From assembly GCF_020217005.1 (NCBI RefSeq), contig NZ_JAIWOI010000129.1, forward strand, positions 1-10,000: a stretch of 10,000 bases of DNA, in the 5' to 3' direction. The notes beneath the pieces are model-generated. The model did not search any database and had not been told where the DNA came from. It saw nothing but the letters and a program-made list of their open reading frames with translations. A program made the position numbers and the translations under genes. The DNA is from Rheinheimera sp. (lineage in GTDB: Bacteria; Pseudomonadota; Gammaproteobacteria; Enterobacterales; Alteromonadaceae). Shown here one piece after another: positions 1 to 5,874 of the stretch (positions are counted from its first letter, which is position 1; each line of letters starts with the position of its first letter).

Positions 1-328
1 CGAAAGGAGCTGCGCCAGTTACAGAGAATTGGCCGGCAGAACCTGCGGTAATTACCTGAGCTGAAGCGTTAGTACCGTTAGTGCTTGCCGTTTGAGCGAT
101 AGCCGGGTTTGGGCTTACAACGATACTACCCAACTGAGTACCTGCTGGGTCAGCTACAGCACGGATAGTACCAAAAGTTAAAGCCTGCACCTGAGCTAAA
201 GTGAAGGTGTTCTGCACTGTAACAGACGCCGTAGATGGCACTGTTTCAGCGATAGCCTGACCTTGAGATACTACAGCAGCAACCAGGCCAACGCCCGCTG
301 CTACCTTGTTTAAATCAAATTTCTTCAT
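1..328 (-). CDS. DUF4402-like secreted protein, N-terminal part
   Basis: Partial gene running off the left edge; 109 codons are visible from an ATG at 328. It starts MKKFDLNKVAAGVGLVAAVV and has a typical Sec signal peptide: lysines, a hydrophobic core of about 15 residues, then a likely cleavage site near AIA|ETV (residues 25-28). The mature part is rich in Ala, Thr, Ser and Val with beta-strand character (SVTVQNTFTLAQVQALTFGTI) and resembles the start of DUF4402 domains, which occur in secreted or surface proteins of gammaproteobacteria, often near pilus-like genes. The function of this family is not established. An in-frame ATG two codons upstream (334) is less likely: the ribosome site AGGAAAG (341-335) is 6 nt from the ATG at 328 but abuts the one at 334. 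A sigma-28-like promoter lies about 80 nt upstream. The DUF4402 call is recognition by eye and moderately sure; that it encodes an exported protein is much surer. Confidence 0.75.
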   Translation of the reverse strand, partial: MKKFDLNKVAAGVGLVAAVVSQGQAIAETVPSTASVTVQNTFTLAQVQALTFGTIRAVADPAGTQLGSIVVSPNPAIAQTASTNGTNASAQVITAGSAGQFSVTGAAPF

Positions 329-409
329 AATCATCTTTCCTATATTGATCAAATAGTTACAATGAACCCGCTCAGGTAACATTTGATGTTTCACACTAAG
401 CGTATTTAT

Positions 410-436
410 GTATCGACCCCAGTTTAAAAAACTTTA
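410..436 (-). promoter_or_regulatory. candidate sigma-28 (FliA) promoter
   Basis: On the minus strand TAAAGTTT (436-429), an 11-nt spacer and GTCGATAC (417-410) match the enterobacterial FliA consensus TAAAGTTT-N11-GCCGATAA at 8/8 and 6/8 positions with exact spacing. A transcript would start near 400 and give a leader of about 70 nt for the DUF4402-like gene at 328. The surroundings are AT-rich, which makes the first half easier to find by chance; the GTCGAT half is not explained by that. Inference from motif only. Confidence 0.55.
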
Positions 437-732
437 TACAATTTTTGTGTTTTTTTATATTTTTTTCATTATCTAGCTGACTTGATAAAAACTGCCAAAT
501 CTAGCGTCAAAAAGCTGCCATACCCCGTTTTTTCAAAGGTTTAAATCACATTAGAAACAACGAAGTGAGATCACGCTTTATTTCAAATTTAGAAAAAATG
601 TAAATAACAATACTAATTGAATAAGAAATAAATGATTTACCGAATTAAAGAATGATTTTTTCAAACTTTTGTTCAGGTGAAATCGATAAGCAATATAAAC
701 TGCCTACAACTGAATACAACTATATTATCCGC

Positions 733-758
733 ATTCAGGCAGCTGTTGCCGCCTGAAT
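733..758 (-). terminator. stem-loop after the FlgO-type lipoprotein cluster
   Basis: ATTCAGGC (733-740) pairs with GCCTGAAT (751-758). The stem can extend past one A-C mismatch by two more pairs to a 4-nt loop. It begins 6 nt after the stop codon of the last lipoprotein gene, where a terminator would be expected. No T run follows it on the minus strand, so it may be a weak terminator, a 3'-end stabilising hairpin, or neither. Confidence 0.4.
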
Positions 759-764
759 CTATTA

Positions 765-2147
765 TTACAATTGTTGTAGAACCATAGCCGGAATTAGTGT
801 ACTGGCGGAAGCAATTACGACATTGTCTCTGGTGGACACTACCCTGCTATTAATCTGCAAACCACGTCGGGTTGGCACCATAGTTCCGGTCAAGACATAA
901 TCCATGCCCTGAGAATCCCGTAATTTTTTGGTGTTACGTGACAAAGATAAATCACCGGTCGGACCCACTGTAATTTCCCGCGTCAGTTTGTATTCAATGA
1001 CTCTGGCACCATAAGTGGGTAATACAGTGCTTAATTCTTCCGCCAGTTGATTGCCCACTGAGCTGGTTTGCTCCAGTTGCTCGTCAAAAAATACAAAACT
1101 GGCTACGCCGACCCGATTTCCGGCCAACTGCTGATTTCCTGCCAGTTTAAAAGCTAATTGTGACACGTAGTCGCTCAAGGATTTGCGACTCATGTGAAAC
1201 TGTGGCGCCATGGCATAGTGTTGCATGTCAGCACCAGCAGCCGCCAGTTCAGAAGGTAAAGTCCGGCGTTTAAAGGTTTTGACCTGCAAACCAGGAATAG
1301 GCTGACCTGATGCTGAAGCTCCGTCCAGCTGAGAGGCCTGCACAGTGCCACCTGCAGGTGCTGCCTCTGCATAAGGCGTGGTCATTGCATACCAACTTGT
1401 GTCTTTGCTTCTGGCAGGATCAGAATAAACAGGAGATGAAGATTCAGACGATGAACAATTACAATCTGCTTGTGCAACCACGGCTGGGCTCTTTGTTTGG
1501 CCAGAAGTCTCGGATCCACTATCCGGCATCACACTTTGTTCTGTCTGTGCTGTCTGAGTGTCAGTTGGCATCGCCATAGCGGTGTTTGGTTCAACAGGCT
1601 GCGCAAACGAAGCCGTTTGCCCTCCAGCGCCTTGCCTATTAGCTGACACCTCAGATACAACTGAACTCAGTTCAACCAATAAGGTATTTAACTCTTCCTG
1701 AGTCGTCACCAAAGACTCTAATGCTTGTAAGCTTTCCTGACGTTTTTCCGGTGTCAGTTCATCATGTCCCAGATACTGATCTCTGGAAGGTTCCTCAGCC
1801 AGCTGCGACATATCGCCAAGAGCTTGCACTAAAAACTCTAAGTCTGCTTCATTGGTAACCAGGCGCTCCAACGCAGGTTTTTGTTCTTCCCATTCAACTT
1901 TCAGGCTTGCCAGTTGCTGTTCCAGTTCCTTGACTTTAGCTTCAGCTGCTAATTGCTCAGCACTCTTGCCTTGATCCCCAGCTTCACTGTCTACCGTACC
2001 GGTACCTGAAGCACTTTCAGCCTGGTCAGTTTCCACAGCTGAAACAGATTGTTCATCCATAGAAGCACATGCACTGATCAAAGTAAGCGCCAGCACCATT
2101 ACAGTAACTTGCATACCTGTTCGCATTTTTTGCGTTTTAGTTTTCAT
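765..2147 (-). CDS. FlgO-domain lipoprotein with coiled-coil N-terminal half
   Basis: A 460-residue lipoprotein. The start is set at the ATG at 2147, not at in-frame codons upstream, because AAGG lies 7 nt before it and the protein then opens with a lipoprotein signal ending in LISAC (Cys27). Residues 61-165 are charged and heptad-like, a probable coiled coil. Residues 170-290 are a Ser/Thr/Gln/Pro-rich linker with a CNC motif (229-231). Residues 323-457 form an FlgO-type domain, including GPTGDLSLSRN and a closing ASASTLIPAMV. FlgO is an outer-membrane lipoprotein needed for flagellar function in Vibrio. The residue after Cys27 is Ala, so outer-membrane sorting is expected. It is the last gene of the sigma-54-preceded cluster, 28 nt after the previous stop. 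Its N-terminal half resembles the preceding 150-aa protein and its C-terminal half the 246-aa protein. A long linker before the FlgO domain is unusual. Domain call fairly sure; precise role unknown. Confidence 0.85.
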   Translation of the reverse strand: MKTKTQKMRTGMQVTVMVLALTLISACASMDEQSVSAVETDQAESASGTGTVDSEAGDQGKSAEQLAAEAKVKELEQQLASLKVEWEEQKPALERLVTNEADLEFLVQALGDMSQLAEEPSRDQYLGHDELTPEKRQESLQALESLVTTQEELNTLLVELSSVVSEVSANRQGAGGQTASFAQPVEPNTAMAMPTDTQTAQTEQSVMPDSGSETSGQTKSPAVVAQADCNCSSSESSSPVYSDPARSKDTSWYAMTTPYAEAAPAGGTVQASQLDGASASGQPIPGLQVKTFKRRTLPSELAAAGADMQHYAMAPQFHMSRKSLSDYVSQLAFKLAGNQQLAGNRVGVASFVFFDEQLEQTSSVGNQLAEELSTVLPTYGARVIEYKLTREITVGPTGDLSLSRNTKKLRDSQGMDYVLTGTMVPTRRGLQINSRVVSTRDNVVIASASTLIPAMVLQQL

Positions 2148-2175
2148 GATCATGCCTTTTTGTTCAGTGTCAGCT

Positions 2176-2628
2176 TCAAGGGGTGGTGCCAGCCGACATC
2201 GTATTAATTTCTTGCAGTAACTTCGCCAGATCAGATTTGATTGCAACCTGGTTTGCGACCATACGCTGTAAATAATCGACTTCAGTTGACTCAGCCACCT
2301 GCTGATTTTCTGCGTCATTTTCCTGCTCGTCTGATGAAGGATTATTCTGCTTTTTGACGTACATCATTCGCAACAAAAGTTCGAGTTCAGCGTCATTGTT
2401 AATTAGCTTTTTCAGCTCAGCCCTTTGCATATGCAGCTTGTGGTGTGTTTCAAGCAAACGCTGTTTAAGCTCAGTCAATCGTTCAGACTGATTTAACTCA
2501 GCCGAAACTTCTTCGGGCTCACTAGAAAAAGTTGAACAGCCCGATAACAAACTCAAAGCAACTAGAGCCGCAGCAGCGTAAAACAGCACAAAACCTTGCA
2601 TCGAATCTTTCTGTTCTTTAGCGGCCAT
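2176..2628 (-). CDS. small coiled-coil lipoprotein
   Basis: A 150-residue protein with a lipoprotein signal: charged N-terminus, hydrophobic stretch 12-28 and lipobox LLSGC (Cys31), followed by Ser, which favours the outer membrane. Residues 45-90 are strongly helical and heptad-like, then comes an acidic, Asn/Gln-rich spacer (95-115) and a second helix (116-143). The segment around LINNDAELELLL lines up with LVTNEADLEFLV in the 460-aa protein encoded next, and the second helix (LQ...LLQEI) also matches it. It has no FlgO domain. The start ATG directly follows the TAA of the upstream gene (TAAATG), so translation is probably coupled; an in-frame ATG at codon 10 is possible but would remove the charged leader. 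I know no named family for it. Position suggests it works with the FlgO-type proteins, perhaps as a partner in an envelope complex; that is inference. Confidence 0.8.
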   Translation of the reverse strand: MAAKEQKDSMQGFVLFYAAAALVALSLLSGCSTFSSEPEEVSAELNQSERLTELKQRLLETHHKLHMQRAELKKLINNDAELELLLRMMYVKKQNNPSSDEQENDAENQQVAESTEVDYLQRMVANQVAIKSDLAKLLQEINTMSAGTTP

Positions 2629-3369
2629 TTATTCAGCTCCCGCCGCCTTTAGCTGCAACAAAGGTGCAGTATTACTGCCTTTCAGCGCCTGAACCACATT
2701 TTGCGGGATCAGAATTTGAGCTGAGGCCAGTACTTTTTTATCGTTTACATTCACCATACGGGCATTAACTAACACCCCGCCCTGATGCCGCACTAAGGTC
2801 CCCCCCAACACCACACTGATCGGGTATTGCTGAGTCAGTTCGAGGAAGTCTCGGCTGAAGGTAAAATCTCCCGTTGGCGTCACCCGGATATAGTCAGTGG
2901 TTTTAAAGTCTGTCACCGCCATGCCAAACTGAGTGGCTTCGTGCATAAAAGCTTCAGAAATCTGATTGCCTAATAAATCGCCTTGTTGGTAATCACCATC
3001 CAAATACACAAAACTGGTGACGCCTACGCTAAAAGTCGTGCTCAATACTTCAAGATTCGCAGCTAAATCATGCATCAGGCTTTGCACATAATGATTGACT
3101 GTGACAGCGGGTTCCGTCTTATAACCTGGCATTTTCATTCCAGCCATGCGGGCATTTTGCACTGCAGCACTGTCGTAGTTGTTCACGTATAAATGAGCCA
3201 ATGACTGATCAGCAGTGGTCATTGCTTTTCCCTGATTTAACTCAACCTCATTTGTCCGGCCTGTAACCTTGTCATCAGGCTCTAACTGGATCATCAGTTG
3301 AGTACAACCAGACATCAGGCTTAGCGTTAAAACACAAGCAGGCAATAATACATAATTCAGTCTGTTCAT
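2629..3369 (-). CDS. FlgO family outer-membrane lipoprotein
   Basis: A 246-residue lipoprotein, the most typical FlgO-like member of the cluster. The signal MNRLNYVLLPACVLTLSLMSGC gives a lipobox at Cys22, followed by Thr, consistent with outer-membrane sorting. Residues 91-229 form the FlgO-type domain: a VNHYVQSLMHDLA helix, VGVTSFVYLD strand, LGNQISEAFMHEA helix, PTGDFTFSRD motif, then VVLGGTLV, VNARMVNV and ASAQILIPQNVV. FlgO-type proteins are needed in Vibrio for sheathed polar flagellum assembly or stability. The ATG lies 3 nt after the previous gene's TGA, with GGAG about 9 nt upstream inside that gene, and its own stop touches the next start, so it sits in a compact operon. The symbol flgO is withheld because three paralogues are present and the equivalent of the characterised one cannot be chosen by eye. 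Confidence 0.88.
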   Translation of the reverse strand: MNRLNYVLLPACVLTLSLMSGCTQLMIQLEPDDKVTGRTNEVELNQGKAMTTADQSLAHLYVNNYDSAAVQNARMAGMKMPGYKTEPAVTVNHYVQSLMHDLAANLEVLSTTFSVGVTSFVYLDGDYQQGDLLGNQISEAFMHEATQFGMAVTDFKTTDYIRVTPTGDFTFSRDFLELTQQYPISVVLGGTLVRHQGGVLVNARMVNVNDKKVLASAQILIPQNVVQALKGSNTAPLLQLKAAGAE

Positions 3370-3372
3370 CCG

Positions 3373-3969
3373 TCAGGACTCCGAATTGCGATACAACTTG
3401 TTATGGCGTAATTGTAACTGCTCGTCAGGCCATAACACGGCTACGGGAATAACGCTGGATGCAGCAGCGAGCACCTGCTGGCTTTTCAGGTCGATTAATT
3501 TCGCATTGACTGTGATATGCAACTCCCCTTCGGTCAGAGTCCCAGTGATCACATAACGGGCTTGTTGCGATTGAGCCAGCTCAGTTAAGTTTCGCCCTAA
3601 GGCATTTTCATAGCCTGAATGCACCAGTACTGCGTCATTCAGGCGGATTTCGCTGACCTGATAACCCAACTGAGTCGCCACAGTCTGCATACTTTCCTGC
3701 AGTTGCAACGAGGCGTTGTAGCTGGCACTGCGGCTTATATCAGGCGCCATCAGCTGGACATCAGCAAAAGTAGTCACTGCTATAGCACCGGATTCTAAAG
3801 GCTGCAGTTTATAAAACAGCTGATCGGCCAGACGTTCAGTGTAAAACAACAATGGAGGATGATTCGCGGCCTTTGACGACAGCAGCGGATCGGCAACATC
3901 TTGCCCCTGAGGCAAAAAGCTGCAGCCGCATAACAGCAAAACTGATAGGTATAGGCTTAAAAATCGCAC
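3373..3969 (-). CDS. short FlgO-domain lipoprotein, first gene of cluster
   Basis: A 198-residue protein from a GTG at 3969. The frame is open up to an ATG at 4110, but that codon lies inside the terminator of the upstream operon and before the sigma-54 promoter, so it cannot be the normal start. From the GTG the protein begins MRFLSLYLSVLLLCGCSF, a lipoprotein signal with lipobox LCGC (Cys16), and GGGGG (3979-3975) sits 5 nt upstream as a possible ribosome site. Residues 42-180 resemble the FlgO domain of the two downstream paralogues: AIAVTTFADVQL, RYVITGTL, VNAKLIDL and the closing AAASSVIPVAV are recognisable, but PTGD-FSRD is replaced by SGYENALGRN. It is therefore the most divergent of the three. 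As first gene under the sigma-54 promoter it would be made with flagellar middle genes. FlgO-domain call moderately sure. Confidence 0.8.
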   Translation of the reverse strand: MRFLSLYLSVLLLCGCSFLPQGQDVADPLLSSKAANHPPLLFYTERLADQLFYKLQPLESGAIAVTTFADVQLMAPDISRSASYNASLQLQESMQTVATQLGYQVSEIRLNDAVLVHSGYENALGRNLTELAQSQQARYVITGTLTEGELHITVNAKLIDLKSQQVLAAASSVIPVAVLWPDEQLQLRHNKLYRNSES

Positions 3970-4015
3970 TCTAGCCCCCGACGCGAATATCGCTTGTTGA
4001 TCTATGCCAGATATA

Positions 4016-4033
4016 CAGCAAATTTGGTGCCAG
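4016..4033 (-). promoter_or_regulatory. sigma-54 (RpoN) -24/-12 promoter
   Basis: The minus strand reads CTGGCACCAAATTTGCTG, matching the sigma-54 consensus (YTGGCACG-N4-TTGCW) at nearly every position, with the diagnostic GG (4031-4030) and GC (4019-4018) exactly 10 nt apart. Transcription would start near 4006, leaving a leader of about 37 nt before the GTG at 3969. It lies just after the terminator of the thyA operon, where a new transcript would have to begin. In Vibrio, flgO-type genes depend on RpoN and its activator FlrC; an FlrC site was not identified here. Confidence 0.85.
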
Positions 4034-4054
4034 AAAATTTTGACGCTTTTTTGC

Positions 4055-4105
4055 ACAAAAAATAAAGCCAGATCACAATCAACTGAATGAGGATTGTGAT
4101 CTGGC
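4055..4105 (-). terminator. intrinsic terminator of the rppH-ptsP-lgt-thyA operon
   Basis: GCCAGATCACAATC (4067-4080) and its exact complement GATTGTGATCTGGC (4092-4105) make a 14-bp perfect stem with an 11-nt loop. On the minus strand the stem is followed by TTTATTTTTTG, a strong U tract. It starts 15 nt after the thyA stop codon. It separates the housekeeping operon from the sigma-54-driven lipoprotein cluster. Confidence 0.93.
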
Positions 4106-4120
4106 CCCATTTCCGGGTTG

Positions 4121-4954
4121 TTAGATAGCTATGGGAGCTTTAATGGCAGGATGTGCCAAATAATTGACCAGTTCAAAGTCTTCGATACGGAAGCTAAAAA
4201 TATCTTTAACTGCCGGATTGAGCTTCATCTGTGGCAGTGGGTGCGGTGTGCGGCTGAGCTGCTCGTTCACTTGCTCCAGATGGTTGCTGTATAAATGCGC
4301 ATCACCAAAAGTGTGCACAAAATCACCAGGAGTTAAATCACAGACTTGCGCCACCATCATGGTCAGCAAAGCATAACTTGCTATATTAAAAGGCACTCCC
4401 AGAAAAATATCAGCGCTGCGCTGATACAACTGGCAGGACAACTTCCCATCATGCACATAAAACTGAAACAGCGTATGGCAAGGCGGCAAGGCCTGCTTGC
4501 CCATAGCAGCATTGTCTTTTGGACTAAATTTCGTATCGGGCAAAACGGCAGGATTCCAGCCACTGACGATTAACCGGCGTGAATCCGGGTTGGTTTTAAT
4601 GTCGTGAATCAGCTGACTAATTTGGTCTATCACCCGGCCATCCGGCGTTTGCCAGCTGCGCCACTGCGCACCATAAACCGGGCCCAAATCTCCCTGTTCT
4701 GTGGCCCATTCATCCCAAATCGTTACTTTATTATCTTTCAGATACTGGATATTGGTATCACCTTTAAGAAACCACAGCAGCTCGTGAATAATAGAGCGCA
4801 GATGGCATTTTTTGGTGGTCACCAAAGGAAAGCCCTGGCTTAAATCAAACCTCATCTGATAGCCAAACACGCTGATAGTTCCGGTGCCGGTGCGGTCAGA
4901 TTTCTTATGGCCATGCTCCAGCACATGGCGCATTAAGTCTAAATACTGCTTCAT
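4121..4954 (-). CDS. thyA: thymidylate synthase
   Basis: Converts dUMP and methylenetetrahydrofolate to dTMP and dihydrofolate in the cytoplasm, the de novo route to thymidylate. The 277-residue sequence follows E. coli ThyA closely: RTGTGT near residue 21 (phosphate-binding Arg), [34 protein letters not shown] with the catalytic Cys159, [22 protein letters not shown] with Asn190, HLYSNH, and the conserved end KAPIAI. It is 13 residues longer than the 264-residue E. coli enzyme; the extra residues lie between SGWN (131-134) and PPCH (157-160), just before the active-site cysteine. The start ATG overlaps the lgt stop codon (ATGA), so the two are translationally coupled, as in many gammaproteobacteria. 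It is the last gene of the operon, 15 nt before a strong terminator. Identification is very sure. Confidence 0.98.
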   Translation of the reverse strand: MKQYLDLMRHVLEHGHKKSDRTGTGTISVFGYQMRFDLSQGFPLVTTKKCHLRSIIHELLWFLKGDTNIQYLKDNKVTIWDEWATEQGDLGPVYGAQWRSWQTPDGRVIDQISQLIHDIKTNPDSRRLIVSGWNPAVLPDTKFSPKDNAAMGKQALPPCHTLFQFYVHDGKLSCQLYQRSADIFLGVPFNIASYALLTMMVAQVCDLTPGDFVHTFGDAHLYSNHLEQVNEQLSRTPHPLPQMKLNPAVKDIFSFRIEDFELVNYLAHPAIKAPIAI

Positions 4955-5781
4955 GCCTTGCTCTCTTTCTTCACTGTATTTTCACGGCCATTCTTTTCAC
5001 GAGTGTAGCCCCAAATAATCAGCCCTAAACCTGCAACTATCATAGGGATACAGAGCCACTGTCCCATCGACATGCCAAGCGACAATAAACCTAAATGAGC
5101 GTCCGGTTCGCGGAAAAATTCAATAATAAAGCGTGCTGTGCCATAGCCCAGCAGGAACAAACCAGCGACATTACCTGCAGGTGGATTTTTGCGTTTGTAC
5201 CACTGCAATAAAACAAACAGAATGATGCCTTCGCCTAACAGTTCATACAATTGAGACGGATGGCGTGGCAGCATACCAGCATTAGGGAATAATACAGCCC
5301 ATGGCACATCTGTAGTCCGGCCCCACAATTCGCCGTTGATAAAGTTACCTAAACGACCAAAAGCTAAACCCAAAGGCAGCAGAGGCACAACAAAATCGCC
5401 CAGTTCCAGATAACGTTTTTTATTGCGCCAGGCAAACCACGCCATAGCCGTCATCACACCCAGAACACCACCGTGGAAGGACATCCCCCCTTCCCAGGTG
5501 CGGAATAAGTACAAGGGATCAGCCACAAAATTACTGAAACTGTAAAACAACACATAACCCACACGGCCACCAACAATCACGCCGAGGAAGCCAAAAAACA
5601 GTAAATCACTGACTTGATCACGGGTCCAGCCAGAACCTGGATTGTCGGCCTGGCGATTCGCCAGCCAGTTAGCTAACAGAAAAGCAATGACATACATCAG
5701 GCCATACCAACGCACTGCGACGGGACCTATGCTGAAAATTACCGGGTCAATTTGCGGGAATAGAAAATAAGAGTCCACCAT
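4951..5781 (-). CDS. lgt: phosphatidylglycerol-prolipoprotein diacylglyceryl transferase
   Basis: Inner-membrane enzyme that transfers diacylglycerol from phosphatidylglycerol to the lipobox cysteine of prolipoproteins, the first step of lipoprotein maturation. The 276-residue protein has the expected multi-spanning hydrophobic pattern, [14 protein letters not shown] start ([12 protein letters not shown]), RWYGLMY with Tyr26, GGMSFHGG with His103, the Lgt signature [14 protein letters not shown] (142-155) with Arg143, and RHPSQLYE. E. coli Lgt has 291 residues; this one lacks a loop between LFP and LPRHPS. The ATG at 5781 is chosen over an in-frame ATG at 5850 because AGGA lies 6 nt upstream and the N-terminus then matches the family. 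About 93 nt separate it from ptsP; TTGACC (5850-5845) there could be a -35 of an internal promoter, but no good -10 follows. It would process the four lipoproteins encoded downstream as well as all others in the cell. Confidence 0.97.
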   Translation of the reverse strand: MVDSYFLFPQIDPVIFSIGPVAVRWYGLMYVIAFLLANWLANRQADNPGSGWTRDQVSDLLFFGFLGVIVGGRVGYVLFYSFSNFVADPLYLFRTWEGGMSFHGGVLGVMTAMAWFAWRNKKRYLELGDFVVPLLPLGLAFGRLGNFINGELWGRTTDVPWAVLFPNAGMLPRHPSQLYELLGEGIILFVLLQWYKRKNPPAGNVAGLFLLGYGTARFIIEFFREPDAHLGLLSLGMSMGQWLCIPMIVAGLGLIIWGYTREKNGRENTVKKESKA

Positions 5782-5874
5782 GAAAAGTCCTGTTCTAATC
5801 AATAAATCAGTAGGGCACCCAGCCGGATACACACATCTTGATAAGGTCAAACATTGTAACAGCCCTTGGTCCTG

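Larger units (their letters stand above)
329..764. other. AT-rich intergenic region
   Basis: About 435 bases without a convincing gene, between the end of the lipoprotein cluster and the start of the DUF4402-like gene, both read on the minus strand. It has long T and A runs (for example 441-477) and many stop codons in all frames. Besides the sigma-28-like promoter (410-436) and the stem-loop at 733-758 I see no RNA gene, repeat array or clear sigma-70 promoter in it. Confidence 0.7.

Noticed and set aside
1310..1579. Plus-strand open frame within the 460-aa lipoprotein gene
   Set aside because: Antisense shadow over the low-complexity linker; no recognisable domain and no ribosome site.
2148..2318. 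Upstream extension of the 460-aa lipoprotein gene to an ATG at 2318 (57 more codons)
   Set aside because: It overlaps the end of the 150-aa gene by more than 140 nt and would bury the lipoprotein signal; the ATG at 2147 has a ribosome site and a clean signal peptide.
4070..4102. TCACA/TGTGA halves around 4073-4098 as a CRP site
   Set aside because: The halves are in reverse order and too far apart for TGTGA-N6-TCACA; they are the arms of the terminator hairpin.
3970..4110. Start of the first FlgO-type gene at the ATG at 4110
   Set aside because: That ATG lies inside the upstream operon's terminator and ahead of the sigma-54 promoter; the GTG at 3969 gives a lipoprotein signal.
5782..5850. 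Lgt start at an ATG at 5850 (23 extra residues)
   Set aside because: The extra residues do not resemble Lgt N-termini, while the ATG at 5781 has AGGA at good spacing and matches the E. coli N-terminus.
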